DNA of 64,000 nt. Origin: Treponema denticola. GTDB taxonomy: Bacteria; Spirochaetota; Spirochaetia; Treponematales; Treponemataceae. Made by a program: the position numbers and the translations under genes. The notes below the pieces were generated by a model. That model saw only the letters and a list, made by a program, of their open reading frames with translations. It was not told the origin of the DNA and did not search any database. Position 1 is the first letter of the stretch, and each line of letters opens with the position of its first letter. Location: the NCBI RefSeq assembly GCF_024400535.1, contig NZ_CP038800.1:124001-188000 (forward strand). Direction: 5' to 3'. Of the stretch, positions 23,601 to 31,513 are shown one piece after another.

Positions 23601-24683
23601 TTACTCCCTCTCCACACTAAACTTCCCATCTTCAACAAAAAATATTTTGGTGTTCTCTTTTTGGTAGTTTTTGTAGGGTTCGCCGGGGAGGAAGGTACAG
23701 AAAAGTTGTTCGTAGGGGGGGAGGAGTTCCATGAATTTTTGGCGTTTTTCGGGGTCGAGTTCTAAAAGAATATCGTCCATCAAAAAAATGGGTTTTCGGC
23801 CGGTTTTTTCGGAATAGATTTTGGCTTGAATCATTCTTAAAACAAGGGAGATAAGCCGCCTTTGGCCGTTTGAGGCTCTTTCGGTAAAGGGTTTTTTATC
23901 TTTTATAAAATGAATGCGGTCGCGGTGGGGACCTATAGAACTTGTTCTATCAATCAGATCGTTTTGGCGTTTTTCTGCAAGCAAGATTAGCAAATCTTCT
24001 TCACTTTCTACCTTAACCGAAGGGCGGTAAACCATTTCTACACCGGAAACGCCGCTTATTTCTTCATAGATTAAAGAAAAATGCTTTGCATACTCTTCTA
24101 CAATGTTTTTTCTATCACTAGTGATTAAAAGAGCAAGGGAAGCAAAAATTTCATCTATAGAATCTAAAAGAGAAGCTTTTTTTTGTTCTAAAATTACATT
24201 TCTTGATTTTAAGGCCTTTGAATATTTTACTAAGGCTTCTATAAAGTCGGAATTGCACAATGAAACCGATTGATCTATAAAAAATCTCTTCCTTGAAGGA
24301 GTTCCGACGGCAAATTCTATATCGTCCCCATGAAACAAAATACAGGGAATAGTGCTTATCAATTCCTTAGAGTTTTTAATTTTTTTAAAATTCTTTTGAA
24401 TGTCTTTTTTTTTATCTTGAATTATTATGGAAATAGTATGGCTTATTTGATCGGTTTCTTTGTAAAGAGCCCTTATACTAAATTCTTTTTCATCTTTTGT
24501 ACATATCTGAGCTAAAGAACGTGTTCTAAATGAAGTTCCATAAGAAGAAACATAGAGGGCTTCTAAAAAATTAGTCTTCCCCTGTCCGTTTTTTCCTACT
24601 AAAAAAACTTCAGGGGAAGAAATATTTACTGTAGCATTTTCCAGATTTCTAAAATTATAGAAAGAAGCGGAAAGAAAGGGCAC
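23601..24683 (-). CDS. recF: DNA replication and repair protein RecF
   Basis: A 360-residue SMC-like ATPase that helps load RecA at gaps. Walker A is GKNGQGKTN (about residues 33-41), the family block DRTSSIGPHRDRIHF follows near residue 240, the signature-like region is RASNGQRRLISLVLRM, and Walker B is PIFLMDDILLELDPEKR. The length is normal. It lies eight bases after dnaN, the usual order. The gene normally found downstream (DUF721) is 7.8 kb away, beyond the accessory island. Confidence 0.95.
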   Translation of the reverse strand: MPFLSASFYNFRNLENATVNISSPEVFLVGKNGQGKTNFLEALYVSSYGTSFRTRSLAQICTKDEKEFSIRALYKETDQISHTISIIIQDKKKDIQKNFKKIKNSKELISTIPCILFHGDDIEFAVGTPSRKRFFIDQSVSLCNSDFIEALVKYSKALKSRNVILEQKKASLLDSIDEIFASLALLITSDRKNIVEEYAKHFSLIYEEISGVSGVEMVYRPSVKVESEEDLLILLAEKRQNDLIDRTSSIGPHRDRIHFIKDKKPFTERASNGQRRLISLVLRMIQAKIYSEKTGRKPIFLMDDILLELDPEKRQKFMELLPPYEQLFCTFLPGEPYKNYQKENTKIFFVEDGKFSVERE

Positions 24684-24691
24684 TTATAACC

Positions 24692-25795
24692 TTACTCCGT
24701 CTGCATAGGCATTATTATATGGAAAAAGTCTTCTTCAGGTTCAGGTTTTAATGTTATAGCTTTCATAGCTTCGGTAAATTCTACCTTTATTCTGTCTGAA
24801 GTGATGGTCTTTAAAGGATCTTCTATATAAACATAGTTTAAGGCCAGCATAACTTCTTGACCGTCATATTTACAAGGAATTTCTTCGCGTGCACTTCCTA
24901 TTTCATTTTCTTGAGAAGAAATAATAAGAGAACCGGGAAGAATGTTTAAAAATATTCTTCTTGTTTTTAATTCTACCAAAAGAGAAACGCGTTTTAAAGC
25001 TTCTATAAATTCCGTTCTTGAAACTTCAAAGGAAAGGTTTTGATTTTCAGGAATTACTCTTTCATAATTGGGGAATTGACCGTCGATTAGAACTGAGGAG
25101 AATTTATAAGAATTAAAATTAAAGAATATGTTTTTTTCACCGATTCCTACTTCTATATTTCCTTCATCAGATGCTCTTTTGTTGATGATGTTTAAAATTT
25201 TAGGAGGAACAATTACTCCTTTAAATTCGGGAATAGGTATTCCGAAATTTTTCTTGATATGAGCAAGACGCCTTCCGTCGGTTGCAACAAAATATAAGGT
25301 ATCTTCTTTATTTTCGATATAAACACCGTTCATAAAGTAGCGTGTTTCATCATCCGAAACCGAAAAAATAGTTTGATGAATCATTTCTTTAAATTCTTTT
25401 GTGGGAATATTAAAGAAGTTTACATTTGTAGGTTCCGTAAAGGCAGGGAAGTCATTTTCAGGTATTGTTTTAAGTTGGAATTTTGCTTTTTTTACTACCG
25501 ATTTTATCGTGAGTTTTTGGTCTTTTTGTTCTATTTCTACTTCTCCTGATGGCAGAGATGAAAGAATACCTGCGAATTTATCGCAAAAAACAGTTGTTGA
25601 GCCTTCTTCGATTATGTTTACTGGTATTTTTGTTTCAAAGCTGACCTTTATATCTGTGGCCTTTATCGTAAGGCTTCCGTCTTTAACCGATAACAATACG
25701 TTTGAAAGAATCGTTAAAGCCGTTTTTGTAGCGATAATTTCCTGAGCGATGGATATTTCTTTTAAAAGAGTGTCTCTGTCAAAACTTATTTTCAT
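24692..25795 (-). CDS. dnaN: DNA polymerase III beta subunit (sliding clamp)
   Basis: A 367-residue protein with the three-domain clamp fold. Recognisable landmarks are MKISFDRDTLLKEISIAQ at the N-terminus, TILSNVLLSVKDGSLTIKAT, TRYFMNGVYIENKEDTLYFV with TDGRRLAHIKK, and the C-terminal ITLKPEPEEDFFHIIMPMQ. The start has an AAGGAG site. dnaA, normally directly upstream, is absent: a divergent macrodomain gene starts 279 bases away. Confidence 0.95.
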   Translation of the reverse strand: MKISFDRDTLLKEISIAQEIIATKTALTILSNVLLSVKDGSLTIKATDIKVSFETKIPVNIIEEGSTTVFCDKFAGILSSLPSGEVEIEQKDQKLTIKSVVKKAKFQLKTIPENDFPAFTEPTNVNFFNIPTKEFKEMIHQTIFSVSDDETRYFMNGVYIENKEDTLYFVATDGRRLAHIKKNFGIPIPEFKGVIVPPKILNIINKRASDEGNIEVGIGEKNIFFNFNSYKFSSVLIDGQFPNYERVIPENQNLSFEVSRTEFIEALKRVSLLVELKTRRIFLNILPGSLIISSQENEIGSAREEIPCKYDGQEVMLALNYVYIEDPLKTITSDRIKVEFTEAMKAITLKPEPEEDFFHIIMPMQTE

Positions 25796-25862
25796 TTTTT
25801 TCTCCTTAGTTTATTATATCTTTTATAATAATTAGTAGTTATAGTAGTAAGCCCTGTGAATT

Positions 25863-25973
25863 TGTTGATAAGTTACTTAATTCTATATTGAATATTGAAT
25901 TAGAATATTTATAAGTTCGTAAAATTATAAACATCTTATTACTGATTATACAGCAATAAAAAAGTTATCCACA
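25863..25973. promoter_or_regulatory. dnaN upstream region with DnaA-box-like nonamers
   Basis: The 278-base AT-rich gap between dnaN and the divergent macrodomain gene contains a perfect DnaA box TTATCCACA at 25965-25973 (plus strand) and a one-mismatch box TTATCAACA at 25863-25871 (minus strand). These could control dnaN or belong to an origin; no repeat cluster typical of a full oriC is evident. Confidence 0.45.
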
Positions 25974-26073
25974 AAACTCGGTTATATATTAACATATATT
26001 CTAAAAAAAATACAGAGGTTATACAGTCAAAATATGGTGTTTTATTTTGATTTTTATGTTATAATCTATAATT

Positions 26074-26604
26074 ATGGAAAATACAAGTACTTTAATAGAA
26101 ATAATAAATGCCGATATTACAAAATTAAAAGTAGATGCTATCGTAAACGCTGCAAATACTACTCTTTTAGGCGGAAGCGGTGTTGATGGAGCTATTCATG
26201 CCGCTGCAGGCCCGGAATTATTGGAAGAATGTAGAACCTTAAAGGGCTGTAAAATAGGGGAAGCTAAGATAACGGGAGCCTATAAACTTCCTTCAAAATA
26301 TGTGATACACACTCCCGGCCCTGTTTATGAGAACGGAAAAAACGGAGAAGCGGAACTTTTAGCGAATTCTTATAGGTCTTGTTTGAATTTAGCTTTTGCA
26401 TACGGCTGTAAATCCATAGCTTTTCCTTGTATAAGTACCGGAGTTTATGGTTATCCTAAAGAAGAAGCTGCAAAAATAGCCTTAAATGAGATTTCCTTAT
26501 TTTTAAAAGAACATAAGGATTGTATGAAGGTTTTTATCGTCTGCTTTGGAAAGGAAAATGAGGAGATTTATAGAAAATTAATGGAAAAAAATTATACTAC
26601 ATAA
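26074..26604 (+). CDS. MacroD-type macrodomain protein (ADP-ribose hydrolase)
   Basis: A 176-residue single macrodomain. ADP-ribose-binding and catalytic motifs are present: DAIVNAANTTLLGGSGVDGAIH at the N-terminus (key NAAN and GVDGAIH), YVIHTPGPVYENG, and FPCISTGVYGYPKEEAA. This matches YmdB/MacroD enzymes that deacetylate O-acetyl-ADP-ribose or remove ADP-ribose from proteins. It is divergent from dnaN. Its end overlaps the convergent Fic remnant by eight bases. Confidence 0.92.
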   Translation: MENTSTLIEIINADITKLKVDAIVNAANTTLLGGSGVDGAIHAAAGPELLEECRTLKGCKIGEAKITGAYKLPSKYVIHTPGPVYENGKNGEAELLANSYRSCLNLAFAYGCKSIAFPCISTGVYGYPKEEAAKIALNEISLFLKEHKDCMKVFIVCFGKENEEIYRKLMEKNYTT

Positions 26605-27083
26605 AAAGCTCGACGTATTTATCAAAAACAAATATTCTATTTCGTGAATATCCTGTACGTTCTTTTAGTATATTCAGTCCGATAAAGGCATCTATTAAGC
26701 TATTGGCTGTTTTGGCTGTAATTTTCATTTCTTTTTGGAGGGCAGTACTTGTAATAACGGGACTATGAAAAAGGAAATATAAAAATTCATTTGCCGTTTT
26801 GGTACGTTTACCAAGAGAAAGCAGCTTGTTTTTTTCCAAATCGGTTTTTAGCTCAATTATTTTCTTTAAGGTTTGTGCCGAATTTTCGGCAGTTTGACTT
26901 ACTCCCTCTAAAAAGTACTTTATCCATTGAGACATATCATTTTTTGTCCGCACAAAGGTGAGGTTATCATAATAAAGGGTTTTATTTTTTTCCAAAAAAT
27001 CGGAAAGATATAAAAGCGGTTTTTGTAAGACTTTACTGTGTACCAAGTTTTAAGCTGCCGGATTTAAAGTCTTTTATATCCAT
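26597..27083 (-). pseudogene. Fic-family protein with a large internal deletion
   Basis: At 27083 a good ribosome site (GGAGAGAAA) precedes MDIKDFKSGSLKLG, the start expected of a Fic protein. After 14 codons the sequence jumps, out of frame, to the C-terminal part: KPLLYLSDFLEKNKTLYYD, the Glu/Lys helix and the winged-helix tail (ITSTALQKEMKITAKTANSL). The whole catalytic Fic domain with the HxFx(D/E)GNGR motif is missing, about 200 codons. The remaining 149-codon frame would need a TTG start. The gene is dead as an AMP-transferase. Confidence 0.75.
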
Positions 27084-27174
27084 TTTCTCTCCTAATGGAT
27101 TTATTTTAACATAAATTTAGCAAAATAGCAAGTTATAATTTACTTTAATGACGATTTTTAATGTATTTTCATGC

Positions 27175-27197
27175 TTGACAATACAATTTCTTTATTT
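27175..27197 (+). repeat. 23-bp direct repeat, copy 1
   Basis: The block beginning TTGACAATACAATTTCTT occurs here and at 28500-28522, one on each side of the RhuM gene. In the second copy it carries the -35 of a good promoter; here no -10 follows. The surrounding gap 27084-27358 has no convincing gene; a 43-codon frame at 27171-27302 has no recognisable product. Confidence 0.6.
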
Positions 27198-27358
27198 TAC
27201 GGAAGTCTATTTAAGGAAATTTATTTAAATACCGACGAAGATTTCGACAATATTTCTTATTTTATCCAAAACAGATTTTTTTTCTTTTCTCTTGCTCCGT
27301 GACGGCGTGATGTAGGCGGTATAATGCGATCCAGTTTTCAACATTTCATCTATCTTAT

Positions 27359-28372
27359 TTATTTTTTTTGTGTTACTTTTTTGGCAAGGGTTTCGAGGCG
27401 TTTTAATTCATTTAGATAGTCTTTTTCTACTTGGCTAAAAGTTTTCATAGAGTATTTTTTATACTCGGTTTCAACCTTGTTTTCCATCTGTGGCCTAGAT
27501 ACCGTTCCGCTGCCGGTTAAAAGATTTTCACCTGCAGCTGCAAGTATTTTGTCCACATGTTCTACCCAATCCTTCATTGTCATAGGAATTTCTTTTTGTG
27601 CTTGTCTTTCTGCAAAATCCAGATAACCTGACACTAAATTGTTTAAGCCCTTTAGTTCTTTTTCCGTAAGATAGTTTTTTGCCGTTTTCGCTTCTTTTAA
27701 TGTTGGAAGTTCGCCTTTAAATATGGTAAGTCCCATAAACTCTTTTTCACTGTCTACTCGGTCGTAAATCAATTCGGCGGCTGTGTGATTGTGTATCGCA
27801 TAATGCATCTTGTTTTGTACGGTTGCAAAAAATAATTTGGCTTCTTCGGTATTCGCGTTATAGTCGATGCTGGTGGCAAATAAATCCAAAACTTGCCTGT
27901 AAAAAACCTTTTCGCTTGAACGGATATCCCTGATTCTGTCTAAAAGCTCTTTAAAGTAATTGCCGCCTCCAAGGTTTTTGAGCCTGTCATCGTCTATCGC
28001 AAAACCTTTTATGATGTATTCTTTTAAACGTTCTGTAGCCCATCTTCTAAAATTCGTAGCAATTTTTGATTTAATCCTATAGCCAAGCGAAATTATCATA
28101 TCTAAATTATAGTGTAAGATATTGTAATTTTTGCCGTCTGAGGAAGTTGTTCGGAAATTCCGAACAACTGATTCTTCACTTAATTCGCCTTCCTCAAAAA
28201 TGTGTTTTATATGTTCACTAATATTTGATTTGCTAGTTTGATATAACTTGCAAAGTTGTGCTTGTGATAACCAAACCGTTTCATCAACAAAATGAACGTC
28301 TATTTTTGTTAAACCATCTTCCGTATTATAAATTAGAATTTCACCATTATCATTTTTTATTTCTTTATTCAT
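27359..28372 (-). CDS. RhuM-family protein
   Basis: A 337-residue soluble protein of the virulence RhuM family. The N-terminal third has a winged-HTH-like, phage antirepressor-like segment (VWLSQAQLCKLYQTSKSNIS, then EHIKHIFEEGEL). Next comes the family block YNLDMIISLGYRIKSKIATNFRRWATERL, and a long helical C-terminus with KLFFATVQNKMHYAIHNHTAAEL. RhuM proteins are common on mobile DNA; their biochemical role is unknown. It is flanked by a 23-bp direct repeat, which suggests a discrete insertion. Confidence 0.88.
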   Translation of the reverse strand: MNKEIKNDNGEILIYNTEDGLTKIDVHFVDETVWLSQAQLCKLYQTSKSNISEHIKHIFEEGELSEESVVRNFRTTSSDGKNYNILHYNLDMIISLGYRIKSKIATNFRRWATERLKEYIIKGFAIDDDRLKNLGGGNYFKELLDRIRDIRSSEKVFYRQVLDLFATSIDYNANTEEAKLFFATVQNKMHYAIHNHTAAELIYDRVDSEKEFMGLTIFKGELPTLKEAKTAKNYLTEKELKGLNNLVSGYLDFAERQAQKEIPMTMKDWVEHVDKILAAAGENLLTGSGTVSRPQMENKVETEYKKYSMKTFSQVEKDYLNELKRLETLAKKVTQKK

Positions 28373-28499
28373 CTCCGAGCTCCTTTTTCTAAGTTAATAC
28401 TTGTTTTTCTATCCATGAGAATTTATTCATTTTAAAATTTTTAAGAAAATTTATCCATATTGTACAATAATTTTAAGAGATTTCCAACCATTGATACTA

Positions 28500-28527
28500 T
28501 TGACAATACAATTTCTTTATTTATAAT
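28500..28527 (+). promoter_or_regulatory. Promoter of the lipoprotein/ABC exporter pair
   Basis: TTGACA (28500-28505) and a consensus TATAAT (28522-28527) are 16 bases apart. The -35 and spacer are the second copy of the 23-bp repeat. A DnaA-box-like TGTGGATAA (28527-28535) follows directly over the start region. Confidence 0.65.
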
Positions 28528-28582
28528 GTGGATAATTGTTTGATAACAATAAAAAATATAAGGTTAGAATAAAGAGGTCTTT

Positions 28583-28915
28583 ATGAAACATAAATTAAAA
28601 ATAAAACTTATTGTGTTTATTGTTATTATGATTATGACAACTATAGGATGTTCTCTTTTTGTGCATCCGGTTTCTGTTGCTGTAGAAGGAGATGAGGGTA
28701 TAATCGTAAAGGAGCAAACTTTTAGGGTAAAGCCCGGTACAAAGTGGATTGCAGCTAAAAAATGTATACAGTTAAAATCCGGATACGAATTTGTTGAATG
28801 GAAGGGGATGTTAAGGGGCTCAAGCGAATACACAGAAACTCTTAAAGATGATATGGAAATTAGAATTGCTCCCGGCTATCTTTCGGCAGTTAAAGCTATT
28901 ACTAAAAAAGAATGA
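28583..28915 (+). CDS. Small lipoprotein with an InlB-B-type repeat fold
   Basis: A 110-residue protein with an N-terminal membrane segment ending TTIGC (lipidation Cys near residue 23). The mature part contains KPGTKWIAAKKCIQLKSGYE followed by FVEWKG, which resembles the Gly-Tyr/Phe-x-x-W-x strand of Listeria-Bacteroides (InlB B) repeats seen in spirochaete surface lipoproteins. The stop overlaps the start of the ABC exporter (ATGA), so the two are coupled. Confidence 0.65.
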   Translation: MKHKLKIKLIVFIVIMIMTTIGCSLFVHPVSVAVEGDEGIIVKEQTFRVKPGTKWIAAKKCIQLKSGYEFVEWKGMLRGSSEYTETLKDDMEIRIAPGYLSAVKAITKKE

Positions 28916-30723
28916 GAGAAAAGACTTTAAATTTTAAAAATAGTTTTTTTTCGATATTGCCTTTTAAACAGCTTTCGGTCTTGTTCTTTTTAGCTCTTGT
29001 GTCAGCCTTGGCTCCCTTTGTGAGCTTTTGGGCTCTTTCAAAAACAATTGACGCTCTTTCAAACCTTTCCCAAGTTCAAAATGTCATTCTATACATAATT
29101 TTTATAGGGGCATTTTTAGTTACAAACGACAGTTTTGAAGCTATCCGCTGGACCTATTCTACCTATATGGAAGGGAAAATCTTTTTGGAAATGAAAGAGA
29201 GACTTTTGGAAAAGGTTTCAAAATATGCGTACATAGACATCTTTGAAAATCCGGATTTTTTAAATAAGTTAAGATTGGCCGATCAACTCATTCCCAAATT
29301 TAACAGTTTTTTTAATTCTCTTGCTATGCTTTTTTCGGGTGTGCTGGGTTCTTTGCCTTTTTTATGGATTGGAATTACGACAGCTTGGTGGGTGCCCCTT
29401 GCTCTGATAACGGGTTTTTTACCGAGTTTAATTATAAAATGGAATCTTGAAGAAAGGCTATGGGCCCTGGAAATTCAAAACGGAGAGTCCTACAAGGAGG
29501 CCGCTGTTCATGAGCACATTCTTTTGGATTCTGCCTTTGCAAAAGAAATACGTCTGTGGAATGCCGCTTCATTTATTCTAAAAAGATGGAAGAAAAATAG
29601 ATATAATCTTTTAAAGGAAACTTCCCGGCTTAGAAATAAAAGCATGGGAATGACCCTTTTAGCCCATATTTTTGAGGGGCTTGTGGATTGTGCTGTGATT
29701 GCATACTTATATATGCTTGTAAGCCGAAATGCCTTAACAACGGGAGCCTTCGTTTTTGCGGTTACGGCGGTTATTCAGCTGCGGCAAAATGCCTTTACTG
29801 TGCTTTTATTCGGTGTCGATCTTAAAAGCGATTTTAACAGGTTAAAGCCTTATTTTGATGTTATAAACTACGATGAAACTATAATCGAAAAGAGCCAGCC
29901 CTATGATGAGGAAATCAAGGTTCCTCAGACAGTACAAAATGCTATAGTTTTAAAATCTCTTTCATTTTCTTATCCTAAATGTGAAGAAAAGGCTCTTAAA
30001 GATATAAACCTTGAAATTAAAAAAGGAGAAAAAATAGCTCTTGTCGGCGCAAACGGTTCCGGTAAATCTACTTTGATTAAAATCATAAGCGGAATGTATC
30101 CCGATTTTGAAGGTGGCTATTTTTTTAATGGAAAAAATTCAAAAGAGATTGCGGTTAATAATTTAAGAAGATCTTTTGCGGCCGTTTACCAAGACTTTGC
30201 CCGTTTTCCTATGACGTTTGAAGAAAATGCAGCAATTTCCGAAATTGCCGAGCAGTTTAATGATGAGCCGGATTCTTTTAAAACTGAAAAAAAAGGATTT
30301 AAGATAGATGCCTTTAAATTTGAAGAGCTTTGTAAGTGTTTTCCGATAGCAAATTCAATGTTGGAGCCTAAAACCCTGCTTACAAGGCAGTTTGAAGGAG
30401 GGCTTGATTTATCGGGAGGCCAATGGCAGAGACTTGCCCTAATGCGTTGTGCTTGGGCGGATAGGGAAATAATTCTTTTGGACGAACCTACCTCGGCTCT
30501 TGATCCCGATTCCGAGCATAAGGTTCTTGAAGCTATGATTGAACTTATGAAAGGAAAAACGGCGATAGTCGTTACACACAGGTTAGCCCTTTGCCGCAGT
30601 GTCGATAGAATAATCGTCGTTGAAGACGGCTCAATCGCTGAAACCGGCACTCACACCGAGCTTATAAATAAAAACGGACGCTATGCCGAAATGTTTAAAA
30701 AACAAAGTGCCCGGTATAGCTGA
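28912..30723 (+). CDS. ABC exporter, fused membrane and ATP-binding domains
   Basis: A 603-residue half-transporter. Six membrane segments occupy about residues 20-330 in the type IV exporter layout. The ATPase domain from about residue 340 has Walker A GANGSGKST, Q-loop VYQDFARFP, signature LSGGQWQR, Walker B EIILLDEPTSALD and switch His VVTHRLAL. A loop of about 40 residues between Q-loop and signature is longer than usual. It is similar in layout to the exporter at 55611-57416 and to bacteriocin/peptide exporters. It probably homodimerises; the substrate is unknown. Its last codons are duplicated downstream. Confidence 0.85.
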   Translation: MREKTLNFKNSFFSILPFKQLSVLFFLALVSALAPFVSFWALSKTIDALSNLSQVQNVILYIIFIGAFLVTNDSFEAIRWTYSTYMEGKIFLEMKERLLEKVSKYAYIDIFENPDFLNKLRLADQLIPKFNSFFNSLAMLFSGVLGSLPFLWIGITTAWWVPLALITGFLPSLIIKWNLEERLWALEIQNGESYKEAAVHEHILLDSAFAKEIRLWNAASFILKRWKKNRYNLLKETSRLRNKSMGMTLLAHIFEGLVDCAVIAYLYMLVSRNALTTGAFVFAVTAVIQLRQNAFTVLLFGVDLKSDFNRLKPYFDVINYDETIIEKSQPYDEEIKVPQTVQNAIVLKSLSFSYPKCEEKALKDINLEIKKGEKIALVGANGSGKSTLIKIISGMYPDFEGGYFFNGKNSKEIAVNNLRRSFAAVYQDFARFPMTFEENAAISEIAEQFNDEPDSFKTEKKGFKIDAFKFEELCKCFPIANSMLEPKTLLTRQFEGGLDLSGGQWQRLALMRCAWADREIILLDEPTSALDPDSEHKVLEAMIELMKGKTAIVVTHRLALCRSVDRIIVVEDGSIAETGTHTELINKNGRYAEMFKKQSARYS

Positions 30724-30746
30724 TAAATTAATATATTGACAGATAT
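30658..30746 (+). repeat. 89-bp direct repeat, copy 1 (exporter gene end)
   Basis: This covers the last 22 codons of the ABC exporter, its stop, and the bases to just past the TTGACA of the next promoter. The second copy (31417-31505) differs at five positions. The TA module lies exactly between the copies. Confidence 0.9.
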
Positions 30747-30764
30747 GAGGGCATAAAGTATATT
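30736..30764 (+). promoter_or_regulatory. Promoter of the PIN-type TA module
   Basis: TTGACA (30736-30741) and TATATT (30759-30764) are 17 bases apart, with a GGAGG ribosome site and ATG at 30781 shortly after. The -35 lies inside the 89-bp repeat, the -10 outside it. Confidence 0.65.
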
Positions 30765-30780
30765 ATTAGTGGAGGCATTT

Positions 30781-31032
30781 ATGAGTGATTTGTTATTGAA
30801 ACGATATAATTTACTTCCAAAAGAATTTCAGAGTGAGGTTCAAAATTATATTGAATACTTGCTCTTAAAATCAAAAAAAAATAATAAAGGCTGCTCTGAA
30901 AAAAATGACCGCAAAGAAAAAATTGTTGCATATGAAAATTTATTAAACTATACAGGATGCATACCTTCCGATATTGATTATAAAAAAGAATATATGGAAG
31001 CAGCTTTAAAAAAATATGAAAGTATTACTTGA
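30781..31032 (+). CDS. Antitoxin of a PIN-type TA module
   Basis: About 83 residues from the ATG at 30781 (GGAGG site). It begins SDLLLKRYNLLPKEFQSEV followed by NYIEYLLLKSKK, the pattern of DUF2281-like short proteins found in front of PIN toxins. The C-terminus is charged and overlaps the toxin gene by 17 bases. The family assignment rests on pattern and context. Confidence 0.7.
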   Translation: MSDLLLKRYNLLPKEFQSEVQNYIEYLLLKSKKNNKGCSEKNDRKEKIVAYENLLNYTGCIPSDIDYKKEYMEAALKKYESIT

Positions 31033-31426
31033 TACGAACATAATAGTCGATTTTCTATCAAAACGGCCCGTGTTTTTTAATGAGGCTGAAAAAATAATAA
31101 GTAAATGTAGAGATGGAGAAATAATAGGCATAGTGGCAGTTCATACGGTTTCTACTCTGTTTTATTTATTAAAAAAATATGTTTCACCGGAAACCTTGAG
31201 AGATATTTTTTATAATTTATTTGAAATTATTGAAATTGGAAGAGCCGATAAGAATTCCGTTTTGGAGGCCTTGAAAAATACGGAATTTACTGATTTTGAA
31301 GACGGATTGCAATATCAATGTGCCTTAGAAGAATTTATTGACTGTATAATTACACGGAATAAAAAAGATTTTTTCTCTTCAAAAATACCGGTTTATACAC
31401 CTTCCGAGTTTTTAAAGAGCTTATAA
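31016..31426 (+). CDS. PIN-domain ribonuclease toxin
   Basis: A 136-residue PIN protein of the PIN_3 type. The N-terminal catalytic Asp lies in VLLDTNIIVDF. The central helices follow, and the last acidic pair lies in TEFTDFEDGLQYQCALE and FIDCIITRNKKDF. All expected acidic residues are present, in contrast with the truncated VapC at 16672. The stop codon lies in the second copy of the 89-bp repeat. Confidence 0.85.
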   Translation: MKVLLDTNIIVDFLSKRPVFFNEAEKIISKCRDGEIIGIVAVHTVSTLFYLLKKYVSPETLRDIFYNLFEIIEIGRADKNSVLEALKNTEFTDFEDGLQYQCALEEFIDCIITRNKKDFFSSKIPVYTPSEFLKSL

Positions 31427-31505
31427 ACAAAAACGGCCGCTATGCCGAAATGTTTAAAAAATAAAGTGCCCGGTATGGCTGATAAATTAAGATATTGACA
31501 GATAT
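31417..31505 (+). repeat. 89-bp direct repeat, copy 2
   Basis: A duplicate of the exporter gene end, including AEMFKK and the bases beyond, with five substitutions. It contains the PIN toxin stop and a TTGACA without a -10. It has no gene of its own, so it is a by-product of insertion or tandem duplication. Confidence 0.9.
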
Positions 31506-31513
31506 AAAATCTC

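Noticed and set aside
27171-27302. A 43-codon gene on the plus strand
   Set aside because: No ribosome site and no recognisable product; its first part is the 23-bp repeat.
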